Of a stretch of 21,671 nt of DNA, positions 10,210-20,394 are shown in pieces (the first letter of the stretch is position 1; every line of letters begins with the position of its first letter). Source of the stretch: Haplomitrium mnioides. Its lineage: Eukaryota > Marchantiophyta > Haplomitriopsida > Calobryales. The notes under the pieces are model-generated. The model was given only the letters and a program-made list of their open reading frames with translations, was not told where the DNA came from and made no database searches. The stretch lies in NCBI GenBank assembly GCA_049999725.1, contig JBNGIS010018030.1:1-21671 (forward strand), in the 5' to 3' direction. The position numbers and the translations under genes are program-made.

Positions 10210-10690
10210 TCTAAGTTGTACATAGTGGTCATTGTATGTAAAAGATCTAGGGTTGTATATTAGAGTTAGTGCGTGCAAAAGACTTAGACTTCCACACAAA
10301 AATCTACACACGTATAGGAATCCAAGCTCAACATCTAAACACTCCACACTAAAGTCTATCCGTGTATAGACTTCCAAGCTTAACATTTGAACACTTGGCA
10401 ACAAAGACTATGTTGAACATAGGTTTTAAGCTCCACAATAGAGTTTTTGCACACATGAAGTTTTAACTTGTGTATCAAAGTCTATGCGTGCATAGGGTTC
10501 AAACTTCTACAATCGAGTATATGTGCACTAAAGGTTCTGATTTTTGCAACAAACTCAAAGCACGCTAAAGATTCTATTTTTTAATTCAAAATCTAAAAAT
10601 AAAACAAGTACAAAGATTTATATGTAAGTGAAAGCGCGTTGAAAGTTTCAAGTTTTACATCAAAATCCTTACAAGCAAAAGATTAAGTAG
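10210..10690. repeat. Palindrome array in the 3' flank of the unit C minus gene
   Basis: Loose units of about 35-45 bp with arms AAGTCTATG..CATAG(A/G)CTTCC, e.g. TCTATCCGTGTATAGA near 10356 and CTATGC-GT-GCATAG at 10482-10495, interspersed with TCAAACTT(C/T)TACA spacers. The position downstream of the minus gene mirrors the array downstream of the plus gene. Confidence 0.6.
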
Positions 10691-13084
10691 TCAATTTAGG
10701 CAAATGCTTCAGCAACACCAAAACATTAAAGTCTTCTAGCAAGTAATAAAGAAGGAAAGAACATGGCTACATTTTGGATAAGAAAATATTTTACAAACCA
10801 AATGAAAATGATAACTTAAGACTCAAGTTTCATTCACACAGAATAACAGTCAACTTGAAATGATTTACACTAAAAAGTTCATTGTGGAAGATAAATTCAA
10901 CAAATTCCTTCAAAATATTATTAATTACTTTATAAAATAATAATCTTAAATTACAATACAAACTAAAAGTACACAATATATAATGAGGTTCTCAAATGAC
11001 TTTAGTCACTCGTGTTGACTTTTTTGGATTCAACTTCAGAAGATTCATCAAGATTGACACAATCTACCTTAGTGTTAATATGATTGATTGAATTTCTTTT
11101 AAACACATCACGATTGATTGCTTTTTGTGTTTCGTACTTAAACATGCTTGATTTAATGGTAGCTAGAGTGGTTTTTCTCAATTGGTTTTTGGTGTGAGAA
11201 GAAAATAAAAAGACAAAATCCTGATGGTTTTTGGTATTACATCAAATACATCAATATGTAACTTGGATTTGTCTTTCCCTTTTGTTTATGCTATTTTTTC
11301 TAGGAAGTATTGTCTAGAAAATGCATCCTCATCTTCACAAGCAAACCATTGAACACATACTCATTTCAGGTTTGGAGGTTCTTCCTCATCAAATGAAAAA
11401 ACTTTGAGGACTTTGGCAATCCAAAAACATTTGCCCTTTGGATCGAGTGATGCAACTACACAAATAAAAATTCCAACTTTCATTTCATGTAGGTTGCCAA
11501 ATTTGTGCCCATATGTGGTGTTGTGTGAAACAGTCCCTTCTCGCGGCCTAGGTGCTCCATCAATAATTGCTTAACATATAGAAAGTATATGTTCTAATGG
11601 AGTATCTTCCTTAGTCTGTAGAGCATCAAAATGAGAACTTAGATAAACATTTTGAGAATTATTACAAATGCTTGCCGATTGTGAAGGTGGAAAGGTAGTT
11701 CTACTTTGAGTCCTCGTCGTTTTCCTTCAAGGATATAAGCTGCAATCTCTTGTTAAGCAAGAAAAAAGTCATTCCACCATTGAATATAAGAATGTGTACA
11801 GAATTTGTAGCAATTCTCACTTATGTTGTCTTTTATTGCAAAGAGTTCTCTCTCGACATCAACTTCTCTTTTTTCCTTTTGAGATCGTTTTATTTCAAAA
11901 TATGCCTTGAAAGAAATCAACATTGAACTTAAATTTTTTTGTCTAGTTCAGGTTGGCACTTGAGTTCACAAATATCATCCGGAGGTAACCAAAATTCATC
12001 TGTTGAAAACTGTTTGCTCCAAATCTTTGTATTAGAATCATTCAGCTCAAACTTGAATTGTTGATTAAAGGTAATATCATACATCCTTTGAACTAGAGAG
12101 GGACGTTGTTGCAGAAATATTTTAAAATCCCAAGTTTCCATCAAAAGAGTTACATAAGGTTTAGGATTATACGTTCGTTATAGTGCCTTGCTAAGACTTA
12201 TAATCATGAAAGCTTTGACACATTTCAAGCATTTCAAAAATTTGCTGAACATTTGATCATGAGTATGGCCAACCATGAGAAATCCCACCTTGATTTCTCA
12301 AAAAATATTCTTGGCAATAAGAAGACCTAGATATCCAAATAAGACGTAATTCTTATTCTTTCGTGTTGTATTGTTTAACTAAAGATACAAAGTTGGAGGC
12401 AACGGCCTTTCAAAGTCACATAATTATTTATTGAGCATCGTAACTATCAAATTGGAATCGCTTCTCAAGTTTCTATATGTTAAAGAGACCCTTGAAGAAA
12501 GAGCATGATTAAATATTAAAGCACAAACAACATGCACACCCACCAAACAAACTTTATCAATGTTTTTTGGTGGCAAAGTCCAGTGTGGAATGGCTGTTTT
12601 CTTCTAATCCATTCCATCAATCACAATTCCAAAGTACTTTTGATTGTCAATATAGCATTTTCTTTGATGGTTTGCAAGTTTTGTTCTTTTTTTCATTTGT
12701 TGGTCACGATGAAGAAACAACTGGCGATTATATTTGACTGCATCATCACAAAGCACCAAAGAGATAAAAGTAGTTCAATGAAATATGTGTTGATGTTTTG
12801 AACTTCAAAAAACAACCTTAGGTGCTAAGAATATTCAAACTAGCTTCAACAAATGTTTGGAATGGTAAAAGTGAAATTTGAAAAAAGATTAAAAATATAC
12901 TTTAGTTAATTTTAATAAGAGAATCTCAATAACAATCACAATAAGTACTTGTCTTTTAGCTAAAATAAGCAAAATTTTTGAAAGAAGCAAAACAAGATTT
13001 GTGCACAAAGGGTCACAAGCTAGAACTTCAATTTCAAAGATAGCTTGGACTCTTCGTTTGTAAAAGATTAAAAAAACAATAACA

Positions 13085-13430
13085 TATCTTATGTGCACAT
13101 AGGATTAGTGGAAACAATAACTGATCCTATACACTCATAAGACCAAAAGAAAAACACCAATATCTTGGCTTGCTTTGACTATTGTTGTGACTAGAATTTA
13201 AAGAAACAAGAACAAAACCTATGTACGCATAGGATTTGCAAACAACAAAAACGTTCTTGCTATTTTTTATCTAGCAATGGGGTCATAATTCAAAGCCACA
13301 ATAGCAAAACTTAGTGCAAGGCTAAGGTCACCACCAACAATCGAATCCATTTCCTTGCTTTATTTGACTCATAACAAGGTTTGGATTCAAACTCAATGCA
13401 ACAGACCCTATGCAAGCATAGACTCTATTC
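13085..13430. repeat. Palindrome array in minus-gene intron 2 (unit C)
   Basis: Spaced units such as CTTATGTGCACATAGGAT near 13090, CCTATG-TACG-CATAGG at 13218-13233 and CCCTATGCAAGCATAG near 13406. They are more widely spaced than in other arrays. The host intron is 13597-12825. Confidence 0.65.
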
Positions 13431-14934
13431 TCATAACTCAAGTTGCTAAGGTTTATTTGGCTCAAATCTCGTTTGTTGAAAACCTTAATAAAAAAAATAT
13501 CTTTTGGCACTAGTTGAGAAAGCATAACATCTCTAAAGAGAAGATTTGAGTTTTGTAAAAAGGGAATTGATTAACCATAGGTTTCAAAATGTGTTACCTT
13601 TGTCGGACTCCAAGACGGATTTTTCTCGCAATGATTTTATTTCTTCATATGTTTCACAAACAACAAATCTATTGTGTTTTGGAATTTTAACATTTGGAAT
13701 ATGAGTTCTCAAATGTTTTGTCAAACCCAAAAAACTAAGAATGCAATCAAGATCTTTTTCTTTCAAATAAGTTGTGTAGTAGTCATAAACTTCCCATTTT
13801 GTAAAATTATCGATCAAGTTATGAGCTTTGTGAGTGGGCATTCTCTCATATTACCTCTGAAAAAAACTATCCATCCACTATCGCACAAGTACTCCTTTAG
13901 CAAATAGTTCTCTTTTTCCAAAAATGCTCTAAGATATGCGTTTTTGAGATTTTGAATCCTTTGACTTCTATCATTCCCTACTGATAATATTATTTTGAAG
14001 GCTCTTCTACAGACAATGGTGCTGCCAAGCAAAGTGAATCGATTGTCAACATCAGAGTCTTTCATGGTATTCCCCACTACAGTGTGATATCTTAATTCTT
14101 CATGCTTTGTTGAAAATACATTTCTCTCACAGTTTTCAAAAAATCTGTCTTTCACAATGACAAACAATTATTTTGACAACATGAAATTCTCTTCAATTTC
14201 AAATTTGATATTGGATCGAGCTTTTTCTTCACAAAACTCTCATCATGATGGATTTTCTGCAAAGAATTTTCATATAAAGTGCTTACTTGTTTGGGTTTTG
14301 GCCCAAACAATGAATTCTTATCTAGTGCCAGTCAATTCGATCCGTAGACAAATACAACCAATGGAGATAATTCATCATCTTGAAAATCTTGAGCATAATC
14401 TAGAAGATTGTTTGTTAATTCAAAATAAGTTTTCAAAAGATGAAGACCACCTTGAGGATTGGGAGAATTGGACTATGCCAAAACGAAATCTTCATCAATA
14501 TCTTGAACATTAGAAAATATTTTTTGTAAAATTATCGGTGCTTTGGGTGATAGATCCAATGAAATGTTTGTTGACTAAGACTCTTTGTTAGAATCATTTC
14601 CTAAATTGTCGTTTGAAGATTCCTCCAAAAGAATCCACTTCTTAAAGATTTCCCAATCTTGTTGAGAGGTCCAACTTGATTAGAAATCCCTTATTGTTTG
14701 AGTGGTGTTATTTGTCACAGCAAATCATCTCTAAAATTGAAACCGCCCACAGATTGTATGCTTTTTGTGTTTTAAACAAACAAATTGGATCTTGAACATT
14801 GTTGTCTTCATATAATGAGGACAAAGAAAGGCCCACATTCATCTACAAACTGTGACTTTAACGTCTTTCTATTGATCTATTGGAGTAGTCAAAAGAAAGA
14901 TTCGACTTTGACCACTTGATCAACAACAAAGATC

Positions 14935-15105
14935 TAATGCATGTAAAAAGTTGAGTCTTGGATCTTATGCAAGCATTGGGTTCTCTCTTTGATCCTTTGC
15001 GTGCAAGTTGTTCACTTCTCAATCGTATGTGCACATTGGGTTCACTCCTTGACCCTATGTGAACATAGGATTTAGTTCCTGATCTTATGCGGGTTCACTT
15101 GCTTG
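14935..15105. repeat. Palindrome array in minus-gene intron 1 (unit C)
   Basis: Five units of about 30 bp, arms GATCCTATG..CATNGGGTTCACT, e.g. GATCTTATGCAAGCATTGGGTTC near 14960 and ACCCTATGTGAACATAGGAT near 15050. The host intron is 15201-14915. Confidence 0.7.
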
Positions 15106-15315
15106 ATCTTCTTGGGTAGAGCTATGTGATTCAACAAACACCATCTTTTTCCCCAAAATATTTTCCATCACACTTGACACTTAGAGTATTCCATTGCTTA
15201 CCTCTACATAACAACGGTTTGAAACAATCTCTAGTTGTTGGCCAAAAGTAACACTTTTTTGCAAATATGAATCTTGGAATTCTAACCTCTTCTTACATTT
15301 GAAAATTCCAGCCAT

Positions 15316-15774
15316 TGATAAATACCAATAAAAGAATAAACTATTTGAAGAAAACATTTCAACAAACATTCTCAACTTCTAATGACGTACCCAAAATATA
15401 TGTTGTGTGAAGAAAATTTCACAAAACGATAAAATTGTAAAATTTTGTGAAAGAAATGAAAATACAAGAATTGGAAAGATGAAAACGAGCAATGCTTTAT
15501 GAACTAACTTTTTTTGGTACCACGCAAACCTACATATCAAGAGCTCCATGAATTATTTTTTTGGCAAGAAAATGCATTTTTTGAAATTTTGGTATAAAAG
15601 GAGCGACAATAGAAAGTTTCTTTCCATTGTCGCAAGTTCACTTTCCGGTTTTTTTTCTTGTCATTGTTGTTTTTGCAATTTCTTGTTATTTTGCCATTTT
15701 CAGCCTTTCTTTTTTGTGAACTTTTGTTCGCTAGATTTTTGCCTTCAAATTTATTGGTTTTTACTTTGGAGAAA
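15316..15774. promoter_or_regulatory. Divergent intergenic promoter region, unit C
   Basis: 459 bp between the two ATGs, aligned along much of its length with 600-1043 of unit A. It holds the plus TATA box (15593-15600). The minus-side TATA candidate seen in A reads TTCATAAAG here, so it is weak. There are no palindromes. The 84- and 91-codon frames over this stretch are shadows. Confidence 0.5.
15593..15600 (+). promoter_or_regulatory. TATA box of plus gene, unit C
   Basis: TATAAAAG in GGTATAAAAGGAGC, identical to unit A over 14 bases and 182 bp before the ATG. Confidence 0.6.
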
Positions 15775-16179
15775 ATGGCATCATGGGCCAATGCTCTCTA
15801 ACCAGCTCAACCAAGCCTTATAGTTATTCTGATGTTTTGAAGGTTTTAGAGCCACAAAAACTAGACTACAAATGGCTAGTTTGTTGTGGAACTATAAAAG
15901 AAATTGATCATCACCTTTACCTTTTTGCCGATGAAGGTGAAAAATTCAACATGGGGCATTTTGGTCCAAATAACAATGATTCGAGAGGGGTACAGAGCTC
16001 GCATAGGGCTGCTTGTGCAATTAGAGGCGAGCATTACCCTCTTCAAGGTCTCACTGAAACAATTATGCTTCAACGAGATAAAGTCGAGGACATCTTTATA
16101 AAGGATTTGCAATCGGCCTTTGACGACGGCAAGGAGAGATCAAAAAGTTATTTTTTCATTTGTTTTCATTTTTAAGTTG

Positions 16180-16380
16180 CTCGAGAGTCCCTACGAGTAT
16201 GGGCTCCCAAGTCCATGCATGTATAGACTCCATAGTCAATACGCACATGGACTCTATGATCCTTTTGATGCTTTATGCAATTGGACTACTGAGTCCACGT
16301 TTGCTTGGACTCTCTAGTCCATGCAAGCATGGACTACAGTGCAACTTTGTGCTTAGACCAAAGGTTGAAATGCTCGTAGT
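16180..16380. repeat. Palindrome array in plus-gene intron 1 (unit C)
   Basis: Six or seven units; the best is TAGTCCATGC-AA-GCATGGACTA at 16315-16336 with perfect 10-bp arms. Another (near 16213) contains CATGCATG. The open frames from 16120 and 16160 are repeat translations. Confidence 0.8.
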
Positions 16381-17949
16381 CCCTTAGTAAGCTATTGAAA
16401 TTTTTTTTGTGTTAAGTCATTGATATTTGTTTTGTCTCAAGTTCTCTCAATATTTGTTGGACTTTGTCAACACTTTTCTGGATGCGAAGTGGATAGAAAA
16501 GGACTTCATAAAGTTTGCAATTTCAATCAAAATTTTGAAAGTAAAAATAGGAGTGCCTATTCAGCAACTTGTGTTGCATTCAAGTGCAGTTTCGATGACA
16601 TTAGTAGCAACAAGTGGATCCTCTGTTGCAAAAAAGAGTAAAAAATGTGGAGCCAATTGAGGCACCAAAAAAGAAGAAGCAGGTACTAGCAAAGAAAAAG
16701 CTTGTGCCTCTACCACCTGCTGAGGAGGAGCCGATACCCTCCCCATCTCCCATAAGTTTGTCTTCTGCTACTCCATCGTCTTCAACTACTAGTAGCTCAG
16801 ACAAGGAAAAAGAGTCGGAGCGAGTGCAGGCTCCAACCTCTAGAGCAAAAAGAAAATCTCACAAAAGGCTGCAAATATTCCAAGAACAAGAGCAGGTGGA
16901 TCCTGAGACAGTGTTTTAGGAAGATAAGAACAAGATTTGGGAGTCTACCATCTAGCGGTGTAGAGTCCGTGAGGAAACAATCCCCATTTGGTTGGAGAAT
17001 TTAAACCTTCCGAAACCTGGAATGGACAACTGAGGCCATTCTAGATTAGGAGATTAAATGAAGACTTTGTAGTGCTTCTAAAGCAGAGAATGCTCACAAA
17101 TAAGTATGTGCACAATTTTCTCATCGTTGTTGCAAACCCAAAGTGCGGGTTGAAAGATAAGTCAAAGTTTGATTTGAGGAACCTTGACAAGTACAGATAC
17201 AAGTTTGCAAGAGGCAATCAAAGTGTTGCCGTTGAGCAGCTTTTAATCACAAAATATGAAGCAAATTGCTGCTCTGTAATTGCTACGCTTATGTGCGCCT
17301 CACACCAACAAAAGCTCGCACATTTGCAATCGATGACAATTAAAACCAACGGGTATAGGTTGGAAATAACATCAATTCAGAAGGCCAAGTTTTGACATCA
17401 AAGGTACATGGAGAGTGGAAAAGTGTTATCCCAAAAATAAAAAAGAGAGTTAGTACTTGAGACTTTGGAGATAAAGCCAAAGTCCACTTTTGAGAAGACC
17501 GTCACTTCTCAAGACAATTGGTTCTAATTGGCGTTTAGAAGTGGAGAGCTATGGGAATTACAACATAGCATTTTTTCTATGTGGGACCAGAACTTAAGGC
17601 CAAACATTGTTTAAGAATGGAAGGCATGAAGTGGACACCATAGAGGTCCCTTCAAGGTCTTCTCGATGAAGTAAAAATTTCTGTTTTGAAATGTGTAGAA
17701 GCCGAAGAGCTTTCAGTTGAAGAAATATCTCAGAAATTGGAGAGACATACGGTTTTAGCTGTGATGGTGAAGTATTTTTGCTCTAAGGTGTACTGCAAAA
17801 CGTGGGAAGAAGCAAGGTTGGAGAATCCCATCCACACCAAAGAGTCGAAGATGTCATTCTTTTGTTTGAGTTTTGAGAAATTATTGGTAAGTGTTTTTTT
17901 TGTATTTTTCAATTATGTTTCTAAATATTTTTTGAATTTATTTGGAAAG

Positions 17950-18110
17950 GTTTAAGAGTCTATGCATACACAGACTCTCAAGAGTCCATGCTTGCATGGA
18001 CTCAAGAGTTCTGGTGAGCACATACTCTCGAGACCATGCGAGCATGGACTCTCGAGTCTCCATGCTTGCATAGACTTTCAAGTCCAAGCTCGCTTTGCAA
18101 TTGGGTCTCT
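17950..18110. repeat. Palindrome array in plus-gene intron 2 (unit C)
   Basis: Five head-to-tail units of 24-28 bp. GAGTCCATGC-TT-GCATGGACTC at 17982-18003 has perfect 10-bp arms; neighbours such as GACCATGCGAGCATGGACTC are near-perfect. This is the tidiest array in the window. Confidence 0.85.
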
Positions 18111-19477
18111 CCTTGCATTTGACTCAAATTTTTTATTTGTTGTTCTCGTCTAACTTGTTTCTATGTGCTCTATATAGGGCATAAAAAAACATTCAAATGG
18201 CAATTGACCAAAAAATTGACGGTTGTTGCTAAAAGGCGAAAGAAATTGAGGGTTGAAGAAGCATCTGATGATGAAGACAAGGCCCCAACTCTTATCTCCT
18301 ACCCCTTGTTTTTCTTCTCTTTTGTTAGAAAGCAAGAGAGTGGAAGGCAAGACAACAAAATGAAGGTGCTCCCCCTTTAATCGAAGGAGGGCTCAAAGAG
18401 CAATACAAAGACTTAATGTCCAATGTCAAAGGACTCAATGTGGCAATTTATCAAGTCCATGGGGAGGCTAACGCTCAGCAATTGAAGAGATTAGTGAAAC
18501 CTAGATGTTTCACTTTGGCTATTCTTGATATTCCTTACGGTTATAACTTTAAGGAATACAAGCATGATGATTCAAAACCCTTCACCAAGGATGATATTTT
18601 TGAAATGGTTTCTTCTTTTGCAGCCATTAAAAAACCTGACTTTTAGTCTTTTTTTTTATCCATTCTTCCCAACAATTCAACGTTGTTGAGGATGCTCTAC
18701 TGGAGGTTTGCTGTGCCATCAACCACGACATTTGGCAAGTTGTATTTTTTTTTTCATGTTTTAGGTTATCTGTTTTAGTTTTTCCTTTACTTTCTTTCCT
18801 TTGTCTTATATGTTTGTTTTTATTACTACATGGGAAAAAGTAATATTTGTAATTCTAGTGGTCCAAAAATTGCTCACGTCCATGAGTACTAAAATGTGGG
18901 CTACTATACCAAGGACGGCAAGCGGAGCATGAAGCTCTTCAACTTGCAATCCGATGGTGCAAGTAGGCGTCCTTGATCAATTATATGGAGTGCTTTTGAT
19001 TGCCCAACTATTTCAGCAAAGCTCAAACATCTAGAAGATGAAGCTCTTGTGAATGTCTATCAAAAGCCTCAAGCTTTATATAAATTTTTTATTGACCATT
19101 TGTCAACAGAGCAAGATTGGATCTTAGATCTTTGCTCTAGGTCCGGCACAAGCCTTGTCTATGCTTTGAAGTTGATGCAAAATTGCATCGCCATTGAATA
19201 TGATAGATGTTAGTCTATTTATATTCTCAAGAGAGTTTTGACAATGGCTGCTTTGCCATCTGATATGACAGAGTCACAAATTATATATGCATACCACAAG
19301 GAGGATGTTCCTCATGGTATTGTTGGTGCCTTTGGCAATTCTGTTGCAATTTTTGGGATTGGAAAGTCTCGGCATGACTCTCTAGTGGTTGCAGATGCCA
19401 AAGCTTCACTTCTAATTAATTTAGATGAGACCATTCCTACTAAAGAGGATAGGGTTGAAGCTGTAGCATCACACTGA

Positions 19478-20390
19478 TGTATTTTTTTGTAAATAATAAA
19501 GTATTTTTTCACAAAATATTATTGGATTGGTCTTCATTCTTATTGCATTCCGAATCCAAATTATGAAGTATTTTCTTCAAGATTGAATTTCTTTCTCAAA
19601 ATTATTTTTGAACAAAACGCATTGGTTTTTGTAAAAATTAGCAATAAAGTCTATATTGGCATGGAATCTCTTTTTCTTTTTATTTCATTTTTTGTTCAAG
19701 TTTCCTTCAATCATGAGTTTCTACAGTCTCTACCTAGAAGGGCTTTGGCAATCTTTACGTCCAAGTACTCAGCAGTCCATACTAGTCTAGGCTTTAGTTG
19801 TCCAAACGCGCATGGAACTTAGCAAACCAAGCGTGCTTGGGCTTTAGCTGTTCTTACACACATGGGCTTTAGTAGTCCATGCGTGCATAGGCTTTAGTAG
19901 TGTTTTCACACTTTCTCTTCAACAATCTTCTTGCACATACACTTTAGGGTTCTAGTTCAAAGTTCTTGCACATGAGAGCTTCAACATTCTAAGTACAAAG
20001 GAGCTTTATAAGTCTCTACATGCATAAACTTTAAGACTACAGCTCAAAGTTCTTGCATGCCTAAGCATCGTTTTTGATTGAATATGTTTCTAATAAAATT
20101 TGAATTTTTTTGATCAATTTTGGAAAGTAATGATATCATTGTTAGTTTTGTAAATATTTAACAAACAAATTATTGTATGCTTAGTATATATTTTGTTTGG
20201 TGATGCTCATGCTTTTCAAAGAAGACATTATAAAAGAAATTTCAATAAAATTCTCATAAAAAGATTTGTTTTCAATACATTGTGCACTTGAAATAAGTAA
20301 TTTGGATGTAAAAACTTACATTCTTTTTTGCAAACAAATATTACAAGCATAAAATTCATGATTTTGATGCTAAAATTTCAAATTTTGTTT
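19478..20390 (+). repeat. 3' flank of unit C plus gene, with palindrome array
   Basis: No gene is seen. From about 19745 to 20065 there are units of about 27-40 bp with arms AGTAGTCCATGC..GCATAGGCTTT (best near 19874-19896), grading into spaced half-units. After 20070 the sequence is plain AT-rich DNA; 20313-20385 matches 5235-5307 beyond the gap in unit B. Confidence 0.65.
19495..19500 (+). terminator. Polyadenylation signal, unit C plus gene
   Basis: AATAAA, 17 nt after the stop codon, matching the position in unit A. Confidence 0.5.
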
Positions 20391-20394
20391 TTTC

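Larger units (their letters stand above)
10992..15315 (-). pseudogene. Unit C minus gene: near full-length DUF7869-like (RNase-H-like transposase family) pseudogene
   Basis: Inferred exons are 15315-15202, 14914-13598 and 12824-10992, with donors GAG|GTAAGC and AAAG|GTAACA and acceptor CTTAG|. The splice phases agree, giving about 1090 codons. Exon 2 encodes ISCCQNNCLS, then FTLLGSTIVCRRAFKIILSV and the block VCETYEEIKSLREKS, typical of the family's N-terminal half. Exon 3 holds the core: IDGMD-x-KKTAIPHW (12622 downward), LRSDSNLIVTML, then LYL-x-LNNTTRKNKN (about 12385-12349), GFLMVGHTHDQMFSKF (VGHTHDQ at 12273-12253), and FNQQFKFEL with WSKQFSTDEFWLP. The tail (about 11570-11300) is a beta-rich module with GKCFWIAKVLKVF and VQWFACEDED. 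Family members usually read QLDN or QMDN where this copy has stop-L-N-N, so a probable catalytic Asp is gone. It has several stops, and a frameshift near 13830. The family name is from memory; the motifs are seen. Confidence 0.78.
15775..19477 (+). pseudogene. Unit C plus gene: full-length ParB-like / DNA methyltransferase pseudogene
   Basis: Inferred exons are 15775 to about 16136, 16442-17886, 18178 to about 18738, and about 18833-19477 (about 1000 codons). Order: N-terminal domain (KPYSYSDVLKVL, YKWLVCCG, EGYRARIGLLVQ), then a linker rich in Lys, Ser, Pro and Glu (16614-16916). The ParB/Srx-like domain follows (17050-17345; FARGNQSVAVEQLLITKYEA), then a helical stretch with VEEISQKLERHTVLAVM. 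The methyltransferase has LAILDIPYGYNF (DIPYG 18527-18541) and, in exon 4, VYQKPQALYKFFIDHLS and DLCSRSGTS (from 19126), then CIAIEYDR. The tail is acidic and ends AVASH. In beta-class enzymes DPPY binds the target base and the FxGxGT loop binds S-adenosylmethionine. Lesions: a stop at codon 9, compensating frameshifts near 15965 and 16075, dead intron 1 donor and intron 3 acceptor, Gly to Arg in motif I, and several stops. Assignment of the methyltransferase is firm; ParB is by motif only. Confidence 0.75.

Noticed and set aside
12532-12801. 89-codon plus-strand frame
   Set aside because: It is the antisense shadow of the minus-strand transposase-like core, whose motifs are clear on the other strand.
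14157-14513. 118-codon plus-strand frame
   Set aside because: Antisense of exon 2 of the unit C minus gene; the minus-strand frames match the transposase-like family and the copies in B and D.
13597-15315. A 32-bp intron inside exon 2 of the unit C minus gene (GTAAGC..TTTGCAG near 14290)
   Set aside because: Too short for splicing in plants, and the B copy lacks the donor while remaining alignable through it.
16561-16804. Minus-strand frames of 61 and 67 codons
   Set aside because: Antisense of the Lys/Ser/Pro-rich linker of the unit C plus gene, which lacks stops on that strand because of its composition.
17950-18110. Regularly spaced repeats suggesting a CRISPR array
   Set aside because: Units are degenerate palindromes with almost no spacer, lie inside a spliced intron of a eukaryotic gene, and no cas-like gene is present.
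10992-20390. Terminal inverted repeats or target-site duplications bounding unit C
   Set aside because: I compared the ends by eye and found no convincing matched termini; the right edge is the junction with the truncated unit D gene and may not be an element end.
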